Source of the DNA: Nitrobacter sp051912485
Lineage (GTDB): Bacteria > Pseudomonadota > Alphaproteobacteria > Rhizobiales > Xanthobacteraceae
DNA length: 64,000 nucleotides
Assembly (NCBI RefSeq): GCF_051912485.1
Contig: NZ_CP196822.1
Coordinates: 3,844,001 to 3,908,000 of the forward strand
Direction of reading: 5' to 3'
In this document: positions 36,080 through 44,880 of the stretch, piece after piece
Layout: every line of letters begins with the position of its first letter
Numbering within the stretch: the first letter of the stretch is position 1
Position numbers and translations under genes: made by a program
Notes under the pieces: generated by a model
Database searches by the model: none
What the model saw: the letters and a program-made list of their open reading frames with translations, nothing else
What the model was told of the DNA's origin: nothing

Positions 36080-36953
36080 GGCTTGATTTCGGAGATCCTT
36101 GAGCAGCTCCGGTATCGCCTTAGCCTCAAACGGCCGCTGATCCTCAGCAGGCGTCCGACCAGCCCTTCGCCGAATCCGACGATCGCGCGAATGACTCCAG
36201 CGCCGTCATCAAGCCGAGTATGCCGGCCAGCGCGCTGAGAATGCCCGCTTGCTGGCAGCTCGGCACCGTGCCCGCCGGCGGCGGTTCGGCCATTTGCAGA
36301 AGTGGGTAGAGCCGAATCTTATTCTGCGCGAGTTGTCCGACGCGCTGCCGGACCTTTGGCGGCTGTTCCGAATATGGAAAGTCAGGCGCAAAGCCGACGC
36401 GGATATTTTCGATATCGAGATAGGCGGCGATGAAACCTAGCGGTGGCGCTACCGATCGGAAGCGTCGCCAACTACCAGTCCCAAATCCGGGAATACGTGA
36501 ATGCTCCGACCGCCTGTTTATCAATGCCTGAGGGCCGCCTCTTCAGGCGGCCGCGCCGATCCTTTAATTTTGGGGTTTCAGCCATGGTCGCAAGGTTAGC
36601 GAGTTATCAAGATATCATCTTCACAAGCAAGCATGTCAGCCTGCGAACAAGCTAACGAGACGAGACCGCATCTATCAAGCCAGCAACCGCCGCTCTGACC
36701 GCGGCTGTGCCGGCGCCGCTCGGCGTGCGCCAGACGACCAGGCTGCGCGGCGCGGATACGATGCCGTCCGCCGGACTCTACGGCGTCAGCGGCAACCGAC
36801 GTCGCCGGCGGCGCATTAACCTCCAGCTGCTACGATGCTGACGATGGGCTTGCGCTTTTCCGGTGTACCACCCATTGTACCAGCATCAGTACCAGCGGCG
36901 TCGTACGTGCGAAGAAACGCCTGCAAATTGGGTCTAAGGTAATAATAGGCGCA
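36080..36953. other. Gap of about 870 bp without a supported gene
   Basis: A 126-codon minus frame at 36144-36524 has a partly protein-like middle (ENIRVGFAPDFPYSEQPPKV) but no family, start or ribosome site I would defend. The region is flanked by mobile DNA and may be a graveyard of older genes. Confidence 0.35.
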
Positions 36954-36976
36954 GAGTCCCACTCTCTCCGCCAGTA
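36954..36976 (+). other. tRNA-Ser 3'-end scar beside a recombinase fragment
   Basis: GAGTCCCACTCTCTCCGCCA at 36954-36973 equals the T-stem, acceptor strand and CCA of a tRNA-Ser with one likely change in the T-loop. There is no tRNA body to the left. The terminal TCTCTCCGCCAGTA (36963-36976) recurs at 54041-54054. It looks like an attachment site left by an integrating element whose recombinase starts 34 bp further on. Confidence 0.55.
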
Positions 36977-37295
36977 TGCTGACATAAATACCTAATTTCA
37001 AACAAGAATTTGTTTGGTCAAGTTTACACATACCTCAATCCATCCCTCAAAATCGACCGGTCGTCTTATCGTCTCCAAAGAGCACGCCTGCTCTCCTTCG
37101 ACTTAGGCCTTCGCGCCTCCCAGATCTCAAACCTGTGTGTGGCCGACATCTACGAGGAAAACGGCAATGTGGCACACAGCGCGCGCATAACCTCCTCAGG
37201 CAGCGAGAGACTACTAGTAAGCGCTCAGTTGATCCCCTTGTATCGGGTTAGCATCGAACATGCGAAGAATCCTCCGGTTGTGACGGAGGTTTTGG

Positions 37296-37718
37296 ATGGT
37301 GTTAGACGGCAAAAAGGACGTCCATTTGGACGGCTCATCGACTGGAATAGTCAGCCGGCTTGAAGTGCTTGAGGGACCGACGGGGCGGCGCGTACGTTCG
37401 GAATCTGAGCGTGCTCGGATCGTTGCCGAGAGTTTATTGCCTGGCGCTCAGGTAGCGGAGGTGGCGCGCAAGCATGGTGCGACGCGCTGGCAGATTTACG
37501 ACTGGCGCCGACGCTTTCGACAGAGAGGCGGCTTGCCGTCGTGCGACTCTCCGACGACAAGCTTCGCACCGCTGGTTGTGGAAGAGCCGTTAGACGAGCG
37601 TCACGTTCCGATGGTCAAGATTGAGATTGCGATCGGTGACATCGTCGTGCGGACGGACGCGGCGATCGGCGAGAAGCAACTATCACAGGTGATCCGCGCG
37701 GTGCGGACGTCACGATGA
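37296..37718 (+). CDS. tnpA: IS66 accessory protein TnpA
   Basis: A 140-residue protein with a HTH of the IS66 OrfA type: VRSESERARIVAESLLPGAQ then VAEVARKHGATRWQIYDWRR. The C-terminal half (VKIEIAIGDIVVRTDAAIGE) fits the family. Its last bases overlap the start of tnpB (ATGA), as is normal in this family. Needed together with TnpB for efficient transposition; not the catalytic subunit. Confidence 0.9.
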   Translation: MVLDGKKDVHLDGSSTGIVSRLEVLEGPTGRRVRSESERARIVAESLLPGAQVAEVARKHGATRWQIYDWRRRFRQRGGLPSCDSPTTSFAPLVVEEPLDERHVPMVKIEIAIGDIVVRTDAAIGEKQLSQVIRAVRTSR

Positions 37719-38068
37719 TCGCTGCTGGCGCGGAGTTGAAGATTTACATCGCGACGCGGCCTGTCGACTTCCGCTGTGGTCACGATGGGCTTGCGGCGAA
37801 GGTGCAGGAGATGCTTGGTCTCGACCCGTTCTGCGGCGCGGCGTTCGTGTTCCGATCGAGGCGAGCGGATCGGATCAAGATTTTGGTCTGGGATCGCACG
37901 GGCCTGGTGTTGGTGCACAAGCGGCTCGAAGGCTGCAAGTTCGTGTGGCCGACGATTGCGGATGGCGTGATGCGGGTATCGCCGGCGATGTTTGCGGCCT
38001 TGTTTGAAGGTTTGGACTGGAGGCTGGTCCGTCCGGAGGAAGCACGGCGTCCGCAAGCGGCGGGATAA
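37715..38068 (+). CDS. tnpB: IS66 Orf2 protein TnpB
   Basis: A 117-residue protein of the IS66 Orf2 family with IATRPVDFRCGHDGLAAKVQ at the start and the strongly conserved WDRTGLVLVHKRLEGCKFVW in the centre. Its start overlaps tnpA by four bases. Its exact role is unknown, but it is required for IS66 transposition. It is unrelated to the RNA-guided TnpB of IS200/IS605. Confidence 0.93.
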   Translation: MIAAGAELKIYIATRPVDFRCGHDGLAAKVQEMLGLDPFCGAAFVFRSRRADRIKILVWDRTGLVLVHKRLEGCKFVWPTIADGVMRVSPAMFAALFEGLDWRLVRPEEARRPQAAG

Positions 38069-38137
38069 CTGCGGCAGAGTGACTCGGGACGCTCTTTGCG
38101 CATGGCGAGAACGGCGGCGATGTGCTGGAAATAGCGC

Positions 38138-39739
38138 ATGAACACCGCGGCGCTGCGCGACGAGAACGAACGCCTGAAGGCGCTTTTGGCGCAAACGCAA
38201 GCGACGTTGGGCGAGCATCAGGCGGCGCTGGCAACGTCGGAAGAGGCGCGGCGCCGGCTGGAGGTTATCCTCGGAGAACTTCGCCGCGAGAAGTTCGGCG
38301 CGAAGTCCGAGAAGCTGCGGCCTGATCAATATCATTTGCCGCTCGAAGACGTCGAGATCGCGCAAGGCGTCCTGGACGCGGCGCAGGAGAACGCGGCAGC
38401 GATTATCCAGGGCCGATCGCGCGGCGCATCAGATCAAGCCCGTCATCGCAATCGGGGCTGCCTGCCTGCGCATTTGCCGCGGGTGGAGCGGATCATCGAG
38501 CCTGCGAGCACGCTGTGTCCCTGCGGCTGCGGCGCGATGACGAAGATCGGCGAAGACGTCAGCGAGCGTCTCGACGTGATCCCGGCGCAATGGCGCGTGC
38601 TGGTCACGCGTCGTCCAAAATATGCTTGCCGCCGCTGCTCGGGCGCGGTCGTTCAGGCGCACGCGCCGGAGCATGTCGTGCCTGGCGGACTGCCGACCGA
38701 AGCGGCCATTGCGCAAGTGATCGTCGCCAAGTTCGGCGATCATACGCCGTTTTACCGGCAGGCCGGGATCTACGCGCGACAAGGGATCCGGCTCGACCGG
38801 GCGACGCTGGGGAACTGGTCCGGCCGCGCCTGCTTCCATCTCCAGGCTGTTGGGGATCGGATGCGCCGCCAACTGGCGGCGGCGGATCGCCTGTTCATGG
38901 ACGAGACCACGGCGCCGGTGCTTGCTCCCGGGCGCGGCCAGACGAAGAAAGGCTTCTTCTGGGCTATTGTCTCCGACGACCGCGGCCACAGCGGCCCAAG
39001 TCCGCCGATCGTGCTGTTCCGATATGCGTCCGGACGCAGCGGCGCTTTCGCCAGGCAGTTCCTGGACGGCTTTAACGGGCGCTTCCTGCAATGCGACGCA
39101 TACGAGGGCTATGATCGGCTGACCGGCGTTGCGCGACCGCAAGGCCCCTGGACGCTCGTGCATTGCTGGAGTCATCTGCGTCGGCGCTTCGTCAAGCTGG
39201 CGCGCAACAGCAGATCGCCGATCGCCGAAGACGCGGTCCGGCAGATTGCGCTTCTCTATGCCATCGAAGCCACGGTGCGCGGCTCATCGCCGGACATCCG
39301 ACTGGCCGCGCGCAAGGAGCATTCGCGGCCTGTCGTTGCTGCTTTGAAGCCGTGGTTCGAGAAACAGCTGTCGATGATCTCCAGCAGCTCGACACTCGCC
39401 CAGGACATCCGCTACGCGCTCAATCATTGGCCGGGGCTGACCCGCTTCCTCGAAGACGGACGTCTCGAGCTCGACACCAATCCGGTCGAAAACGCCATCC
39501 GGCCGGTGTGCCTGACCAGAAAAAATGCGCTATTTGCTGGTCATGAAGTTGGAGCCGAGAATTGGGCTTTGCTGGCGTCGATCGTAGCCACCTGCAAGCT
39601 CAACGACGTCAACCCCGTCGCCTACATCGCCGAAACACTCGAGGCAATCATCGCCGGCCATCCTCAAAGCAAAATCGAAGACCTCATGCCCTGGAGATTC
39701 CGCAAAACGTCAAGCCCACATCAATGGGGCAGCGGTTGA
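38138..39739 (+). CDS. tnpC: IS66 transposase TnpC
   Basis: A 533-residue DDE transposase. It starts with a leucine-zipper coiled coil (LRDENERLKALLAQTQATLG), then GELRREKFGAKSEKLRPDQ, a zinc-binding region with CPCGCGAM and CRRC, and a catalytic domain with likely Asp in ADRLFMDETTAPV, Asp in QCDAYEGYDRL and Glu in LELDTNPVENAIRPVCLTRK. The C-terminal IS66 tail (VNPVAYIAETLEAIIAGHPQ) is complete. No frameshift was found. Confidence 0.95.
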   Translation: MNTAALRDENERLKALLAQTQATLGEHQAALATSEEARRRLEVILGELRREKFGAKSEKLRPDQYHLPLEDVEIAQGVLDAAQENAAAIIQGRSRGASDQARHRNRGCLPAHLPRVERIIEPASTLCPCGCGAMTKIGEDVSERLDVIPAQWRVLVTRRPKYACRRCSGAVVQAHAPEHVVPGGLPTEAAIAQVIVAKFGDHTPFYRQAGIYARQGIRLDRATLGNWSGRACFHLQAVGDRMRRQLAAADRLFMDETTAPVLAPGRGQTKKGFFWAIVSDDRGHSGPSPPIVLFRYASGRSGAFARQFLDGFNGRFLQCDAYEGYDRLTGVARPQGPWTLVHCWSHLRRRFVKLARNSRSPIAEDAVRQIALLYAIEATVRGSSPDIRLAARKEHSRPVVAALKPWFEKQLSMISSSSTLAQDIRYALNHWPGLTRFLEDGRLELDTNPVENAIRPVCLTRKNALFAGHEVGAENWALLASIVATCKLNDVNPVAYIAETLEAIIAGHPQSKIEDLMPWRFRKTSSPHQWGSG

Positions 39740-40184
39740 GCGCTTACGACTACTACCAATTCGATCAAGTAGATTGCGATCAGCTCTCGCCAGCCACTTT
39801 GAGTGCGGTTTCCGCAGTCGTCACATCGACAACGCTACACCGGTCATTCGCTCTCAGCGAGGAGACGCGATGACGGCAGGTGGACTGGCAAAACTGCTGA
39901 CGCACCTGTATCGGATAGCGGGAATCGAATCTGGAAGTTCTCGTTCGGGAAGAAGAACTCTTCGGGCACATCTTGAGAGCTTCGGCTTCACCCGACCCTA
40001 ATCGAAAATTTTGTTGTCCGGGATAGTCCAACTAACCTTATTGTCCCGAACTCCCTTGAGTTCGACGTTACGGGACGCGCTCTTAGCGTCGATCCTGAGA
40101 TTTCAAAAGCATTGAAACTCTCGATTACTTTTTGACAGGGCGATCTCCTCCTGGATCGAAAACGCGTCCGGTTAACAGGCGTGC

Positions 40185-40436
40185 TCACATCGAGCAGTAG
40201 CGTTTTGCATTTTTAACTGCATCATCGATCTCATCGGCCAACTGAGTTTCGCCCATTTGATGAAGATCGCAGGCCAGCGCCGATGCCTGAATCGAACTCA
40301 TGGAGAGCGGCTCGCCATCCGCGTAGCAGAACTTGATGCGCCAAACGCCTTCCCGATTTCGATGCGGCTCGATCAGGATTATCGGTAGATCGGGTAATTC
40401 GTTCTTAGAAAACAGCACCGACAGCGCACCGGTCAT
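40185..40436 (-). CDS. Small hypothetical protein, second of a coupled pair
   Basis: An 83-residue soluble acidic protein (LPDLPIILIEPHRNREGVWR then IKFCYADGEPLSMSSIQASA and a helical tail HQMGETQLADEIDDAVKNAK). Its ATG overlaps the stop of the upstream gene (ATGA at 40433-40436). The family and function are unknown to me. Confidence 0.6.
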   Translation of the reverse strand: MTGALSVLFSKNELPDLPIILIEPHRNREGVWRIKFCYADGEPLSMSSIQASALACDLHQMGETQLADEIDDAVKNAKRYCSM

Positions 40437-40684
40437 GGCATTGCACTGAATTCGTCGGGAATCCGTCCTTCCCGGTAAAAGACCGTCGGCTCGTCATCGT
40501 AGTCGCCGGTTTCGTCATCCGAGGTTGTGGAGAAGGCAATGACGCCTGCCTTGGACACTCCAAGCCTCTGCGCGGTTCGACGAGCGCCCTCTGCTGATCG
40601 ACACACAATCGGCGTGTCTGGCTTCAACTGATCGCCTTTTGCGGCGTTGAAGGACTGCACAATAAATTGTGTTTGAGGCGCCAT
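40433..40684 (-). CDS. Small hypothetical protein, first of a coupled pair
   Basis: An 83-residue protein. FIVQSFNAAKGDQLKPDTPI then VCRSAEGARRTAQRLGVSKA gives a beta-strand and helix pattern seen in short conserved proteins of Bradyrhizobium relatives, often expressed with a second small protein. The acidic stretch TTSDDETGDYDDEPTVFY follows. Overlapping stop/start with the 40185 gene shows the two are translated together. Function unknown. Confidence 0.6.
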   Translation of the reverse strand: MAPQTQFIVQSFNAAKGDQLKPDTPIVCRSAEGARRTAQRLGVSKAGVIAFSTTSDDETGDYDDEPTVFYREGRIPDEFSAMP

Positions 40685-40955
40685 TCCATGAACGTGCGCT
40701 CTTTCTGGTCTAATAGCTATTCATTCTGAGCCTGGGCCTGCCCTCACTAATACAAGGCAGCAAAATGTCGCCCGGTTTGATCGGGCCCTTGTATTTTCCC
40801 TAAGTCACCATATGTAGGTTGAGTTCGAACTATCGCTCTGGCTTGTTGACCGCGCCGAAACCGGCTCCATTCCCCAAGACATCGCTGAACTCGGATCAAG
40901 CTTGCACGGAGGTCGTGCGAGCAAAACGCGCTTTCGCGCATCTTGGAGATTATAA

Positions 40956-41165
40956 ATGGCAACTGGAACAGTGAAGTGGTTCAATGCGACAAAGGGCTTC
41001 GGCTTCATTCAGCCTGACGGTGGCGGGCAGGATATCTTCGTTCATATCAGCGCGGTCGAACGCGCTGGCTTGAGCTCCCTCAATGACGGCCAGAAGGTTT
41101 CGTTCGAGGCCAAGACCGACAGCATGCGCGGCAAGACCAGCGCGGAGAATCTTCGAGTCGATTAA
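40956..41165 (+). CDS. cspA: Cold-shock protein
   Basis: A 69-residue CspA-family protein with both RNP motifs, KGFGFIQP and DIFVHISAV. It binds single-stranded nucleic acid and melts RNA secondary structure. A GGAGAT site precedes ATG 40956. The leader of about 200 bp is consistent with the long regulatory 5' UTRs of cold-shock genes. A terminator follows at 41261-41291. Confidence 0.96.
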   Translation: MATGTVKWFNATKGFGFIQPDGGGQDIFVHISAVERAGLSSLNDGQKVSFEAKTDSMRGKTSAENLRVD

Positions 41166-41260
41166 ATTGCCGATTTGAGATGCCCACGGATGTACTGGGA
41201 CCTCTAGATCGGGTGCGCGTCTCTCAGTGAGAGGTGTGCTCAGGTTATCGAAGTGTAGGA

Positions 41261-41291
41261 AGCCCGCTGGCCGCAAAGCCGGCGGGCTTTT
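41261..41291 (+). terminator. Rho-independent terminator after cspA
   Basis: AGCCCGCTGGC (41261-41271) pairs with GCCGGCGGGCT (41278-41288) around the loop CGCAAA and is followed by TTT. It lies 95 bp after the cspA stop. The rest of the gap to 41605 holds no gene that I see. Confidence 0.8.
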
Positions 41292-41605
41292 GCTCATCGT
41301 GCGGCATTCGCTCCGAAGATAGCCATGGCTATTTGGTTCGAAAGAGCGCATGAACACGAAGCGCTCAACTAGCGCCGCTGCGCGGAAGTCCGCAGCAATA
41401 GGACCTTATTATAACCGGGTCGCGACACCTCCGCTGAATGTGGACATGAAGCTCTCGTGAGCCTGAACCGCGATGCTGTGCATCGCGAACGACGCATTAG
41501 CTTAGCTGAATTGTTGAAACAGGAATCGCGGCACGCTCGCAGGAGCGGGCGAGGTCGCGCCATTTCGTGTCGGCTCGGTTTGTGAGCCGCTGGCCCGGAG
41601 GCTAT

Positions 41606-42565
41606 GTGACGATCGAACATGCCGTTGTGCAAATGCACCGCAAGCCGTGGGGGAGCACCGATCTGCTGCCCTGGGCTGCCACACCTGCAAATGGCGATGC
41701 AATCGGCGAGCTGTGGTTCGAACGCGCGGATGTCGCCGCGCCAAAATCGGCGTTGCTTCTCAAGTTGTTGTTTACAACCGAACCGCTCTCCATACAGGTT
41801 CATCCGGACGACACGTTTGCGCGGTCACTCGGCCTGCCGAACGGCAAAACAGAGGCTTGGTATATTCTTTCTGCGAAGCCTGGAGCGCAGGTTGCTATTG
41901 GATTGAAGCATCCGCTGTCGTCCGCGGGTTTGCGCGCTTCGATCGAAGACCGTTCCATCGCCGACAAAGTGCAGTGGCACACGGTTCGCGATGGCGATGT
42001 GATCTCCGTCCCCGCCGGCACTATTCATGCGATCGGCCCCGGCATCGTCCTCGCGGAGATCCAGCAGCAAAGCAACGTCACCTTTCGCCTGTTCGACTAT
42101 GGACGGCAACGTGAACTGCATGTCGATCATGCCGTGGCCGTTGCCAAAACAGGACCGGCCGAATCTCAGCTGCCGCCGCAAAAGCTGACCGAAGCAAGAA
42201 CCGCGCTCGTTGTCAGCCCTCAATTTGTACTGGAGCAGTTCGACCTTCCCGTAAATTCCATGTGGACGCTCGACGCGCCGGAAGAGACCTGGGTTTTGGT
42301 TGTCGGTGGTCATGCCCGGATCGGTTTGACTGACGCATTTCTCGGCGATGCCTTCTTCGTTGCCGCGGATCGCGCCGCAATCGAAACCGGTGACGAAGGC
42401 GTGACGGGCTTGCTCGTCTATCTCGGCCCAAATGTAAATTCTAGCGCGCTTGAGCAGCAGAGCGATATCGGCACCACTACCGGTCCGGTTTCTGCGTGCG
42501 TGCCATCAACACGGACTGCGTCCGAACACTTGCCGCCGTTCGCAGAACAGGAGGCACAGACGTGA
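41606..42565 (+). CDS. manA: Class I mannose-6-phosphate isomerase
   Basis: A 319-residue type I phosphomannose isomerase. The zinc-site motif LSIQVHPDD, the ligand GTIHAIGPG and the C-terminal cupin half are present. It interconverts mannose-6-phosphate and fructose-6-phosphate in the cytoplasm. GTG 41606 was chosen because a GGAGG site lies just upstream; the frame is open for 13 further codons. Its last four bases (GTGA) overlap the start of the glycosyltransferase gene, so the three-gene mannose operon is translationally coupled. The C-terminal 40 residues are low-complexity. Confidence 0.92.
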   Translation: MTIEHAVVQMHRKPWGSTDLLPWAATPANGDAIGELWFERADVAAPKSALLLKLLFTTEPLSIQVHPDDTFARSLGLPNGKTEAWYILSAKPGAQVAIGLKHPLSSAGLRASIEDRSIADKVQWHTVRDGDVISVPAGTIHAIGPGIVLAEIQQQSNVTFRLFDYGRQRELHVDHAVAVAKTGPAESQLPPQKLTEARTALVVSPQFVLEQFDLPVNSMWTLDAPEETWVLVVGGHARIGLTDAFLGDAFFVAADRAAIETGDEGVTGLLVYLGPNVNSSALEQQSDIGTTTGPVSACVPSTRTASEHLPPFAEQEAQT

Positions 42566-44838
42566 CCACGCTCAATCGTATGGCGTTCATTGGCAACTCA
42601 TTGCCCCGCCGTTGCGGAATTGCGACCTTCACCACCGATCTCCAACGCGCCGTCGCTGACTCGCGTCCTGATCTCGAAGCCACCATCGTCGCCATGACCG
42701 ATCATGATCAGGTCTACGACTATCCGCCCACCGTCGGTTTCCAGATCAACGATCGCTGCCCCGAAGACTATATTGGGGCGGCGGATTTCCTGAATGGCGG
42801 CAGGTTCCAGGCCGTGTCTCTGCAGCACGAATTTGGCATTTTCGGAGGCGAGGCCGGGAATCGAATTATGATGCTGCTGTCGCGGCTCACCATGCCGATC
42901 GTCACGACGCTACACACGGTTCTGACCGAGCCGACAACGGCGCAGCGCGACGTGCTCTCGCGCATCGTGGCCGTATCGTCCAAGATCGTCGTCATGGCCG
43001 AAAAGGGCCGCGAACTGTTGCGCAGCATCTACCATGTGCCCGACGAAAAGATCGAAGTGATCCCTCACGGCATCCCGGAATTTGAGTTCCTCGAACCAGA
43101 CGGAGCCAAAGCCAAGCTCGGGTTCAGCAACAGAGCGGTGATTTTGACGTTCGGTCTGCTCTCGCCCAACAAGGGGGTCGAGGTCATGATCGATGCCATG
43201 CCGTCAATTCTGAAAAGCCGGCCGGATGCCGTTTACGTCGTTCTTGGCGCCACCCATCCGAACCTGGTGCGGGATCAGGGCGAGGTCTATCGTGAAAGTC
43301 TTATCGAGCGTGCACGGAAAGCCGGCGTCGAGGATCACGTGGTGTTCCTCGACCAGTTTGTCGATCAGAAGACTCTGCTCGGCTTCATTTCCATGTGCGA
43401 CGTCTACGTCACGCCTTATCTCAACGAAGCCCAAATGACGTCAGGCACGCTGGCTTACAGTTTTGGGCTGGGGAAAGCCGTCGTTTCCACGCCGTATTGG
43501 CACGCGAGGGAATTGCTGGCCGACGGTCGCGGCATTCTGGTGCCGTTTGGCGATGCCGCCGCGATTGGCAGCGAGATTACAAAGCTGCTGAAGAACGATG
43601 CGCTGCGGCAGGCGATGCGAAAGCGCGCCTATTCGAGCAGCCGCTCCATGACATGGGAACGAACGGCGGACCGCTACATGTCCGTGTTTGAAAATGCCGG
43701 CCGCAGGCATCGGCTCAAGACGATTGCCCGATCGGACACCAGCACGTTGTTGCGCGATAGCCAGGCGCCGCCGGAGATGCAGATCGATCATTTGCTATCA
43801 ATGTGCGACGATACCGGCCTGTTTCAGCATGCGGTTCACTGCGTACCGGATCGCTCTCATGGCTATTGCGTCGACGACAATGCGCGCGCGCTGTTGCTGG
43901 CATGCGCGCTTAACAATCCCGGCGAGCAGCGCTTGCCGGAGGTGCTGACGGCCCGCTTCGCCGCTTTCGTCCAGCATGCATGGAATCCTGACACCAGGCG
44001 CTTCCGCAATTTCATGGGCTTTGACCGGAACTGGCTCGAAGACACGGGATCGGAGGACAGCCACGGCCGAACGCTATGGGCGTTGGGCGTGTGCGCACTT
44101 GCTGACGCAAATCCGTCCCGGCGAACCTGGGCGGCGGCGCTGTTCGCAGACGTCATGTCGACCGCAGAGAGGCTTGCTTCGCCGCGCGCGTGGGTGTTCG
44201 TGTTGCTGGGGCTCGATGCCTACTGCACCGCCGCGGCCAATGATGAACGAGCTATCAGCCTCCGTCTTCGTCTCGCCGACAGATTGATGTCGATTCTTGC
44301 CGCGGTCGAGACGCCGGACTGGGTCTGGTTCGAGGAAGGGCTGGCTTATGACAATGCACGCTTGCCGCAAGCGCTGATCCTGACCGGCGTTGCCACCAAG
44401 ACATCGGCCTATCTCGAAGCCGGTATGAAATCCCTCCGCTGGCTCGTGACGCAGCAGACCTCCGCCACGGGTCAGTTCAGACCTGTTGGCACCGAAGGAT
44501 TTTCCGACAAGCGAAAGCCGCCCCGGGCGTTCGATCAACAGCCACTGGAAGCGGCCGCGACCATCGCTGCCTGTCTTGCGGCGTGGCGCGCCGATCATGA
44601 CGTGGAGTGGAAGGCCGAAGCGGCGCGCGTGTTCGCATGGTTCCTCGGCAGCAATGATTTGTCGGTCTCGCTGGTCGATCTGGAAACCGGGAGTTGCCGC
44701 GACGGCCTGCACCCCGATCGCCCGAACGAGAACTGCGGGGGCGAATCCGTGGTATCTTATCTTCTCGGCCTTTGCGAAATTCGCCAGATTGCGCGCCTCA
44801 GCGAGAGCCGCGCGAATCTTCTGCCGCGCGTGGCTTGA
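42562..44838 (+). CDS. GT4 glycosyltransferase fused to an alpha-toroid-like domain
   Basis: A protein of 758 residues. Residues 1-380 are a GT-B glycosyltransferase of family 4, with AFIGNSLPRRCGIATFTTDL, LTFGLLSPNKGVEVMIDAMP, and the donor-site region EAQMTSGTLAYSFGLGKAVV. Residues 400-758 are a helical-repeat domain with glycosidase-like segments (HGYCVDDNARALLLACALNN, HGRTLWALGVCALAD, WVWFEEGLAYDNARLPQALI) typical of (alpha/alpha)6 toroids. GTG 42562 overlaps manA. Between ManA and GH130 it is expected to use a mannosyl donor to build an oligosaccharide or polymer. The fused domain could trim or bind the product. Specificity is inferred from context only. Confidence 0.85.
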   Translation: MTTLNRMAFIGNSLPRRCGIATFTTDLQRAVADSRPDLEATIVAMTDHDQVYDYPPTVGFQINDRCPEDYIGAADFLNGGRFQAVSLQHEFGIFGGEAGNRIMMLLSRLTMPIVTTLHTVLTEPTTAQRDVLSRIVAVSSKIVVMAEKGRELLRSIYHVPDEKIEVIPHGIPEFEFLEPDGAKAKLGFSNRAVILTFGLLSPNKGVEVMIDAMPSILKSRPDAVYVVLGATHPNLVRDQGEVYRESLIERARKAGVEDHVVFLDQFVDQKTLLGFISMCDVYVTPYLNEAQMTSGTLAYSFGLGKAVVSTPYWHARELLADGRGILVPFGDAAAIGSEITKLLKNDALRQAMRKRAYSSSRSMTWERTADRYMSVFENAGRRHRLKTIARSDTSTLLRDSQAPPEMQIDHLLSMCDDTGLFQHAVHCVPDRSHGYCVDDNARALLLACALNNPGEQRLPEVLTARFAAFVQHAWNPDTRRFRNFMGFDRNWLEDTGSEDSHGRTLWALGVCALADANPSRRTWAAALFADVMSTAERLASPRAWVFVLLGLDAYCTAAANDERAISLRLRLADRLMSILAAVETPDWVWFEEGLAYDNARLPQALILTGVATKTSAYLEAGMKSLRWLVTQQTSATGQFRPVGTEGFSDKRKPPRAFDQQPLEAAATIAACLAAWRADHDVEWKAEAARVFAWFLGSNDLSVSLVDLETGSCRDGLHPDRPNENCGGESVVSYLLGLCEIRQIARLSESRANLLPRVA

Positions 44839-44880
44839 GCACCCGAACCCACAATCTGCGTAAAAAACTCCGAGGAATCC

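Larger units (their letters stand above)
37209..39755 (+). mobile_element. Complete IS66-family element with 8-bp target duplication
   Basis: The element spans 37217-39747 (2531 bp). Its ends are GTAAGCGCTCA (37217-37227) and the complement TGAGCGCTTAC (39737-39747), matching IS66 ends. The 8-bp sequence GACTACTA stands directly on both sides (37209-37216 and 39748-39755). The tnpA, tnpB and tnpC genes are all intact, so the insertion is recent and possibly active. Confidence 0.95.
37010..40002 (+). pseudogene. Tyrosine recombinase gene split by IS66
   Basis: The left part (37010-37216) reads RLLSFDLGLRASQISNLCVA, the box I region with the catalytic Arg. The right part (from 39756 to the TAA at 40000-40002) reads LLTHLYRIAGIESGSSRSGR then RTLRAHLESFG, the box II region (SGRRT). 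Deleting the insertion and one copy of GACTACTA restores one continuous frame (ERLL|PIRSSRLRSALASHF). The protein still ends before the Gly-His and Tyr residues, so it was already truncated. It lies next to the tRNA-Ser scar. Confidence 0.8.

Noticed and set aside
36144..36524. 126-codon minus-strand ORF as a gene
   Set aside because: Partly protein-like but without a ribosome site, family or consistent composition; left in the gap description.
37715..38068. RNA-guided TnpB nuclease
   Set aside because: The gene is IS66 Orf2, which shares the name tnpB but is a different family, shorter and without RuvC motifs.
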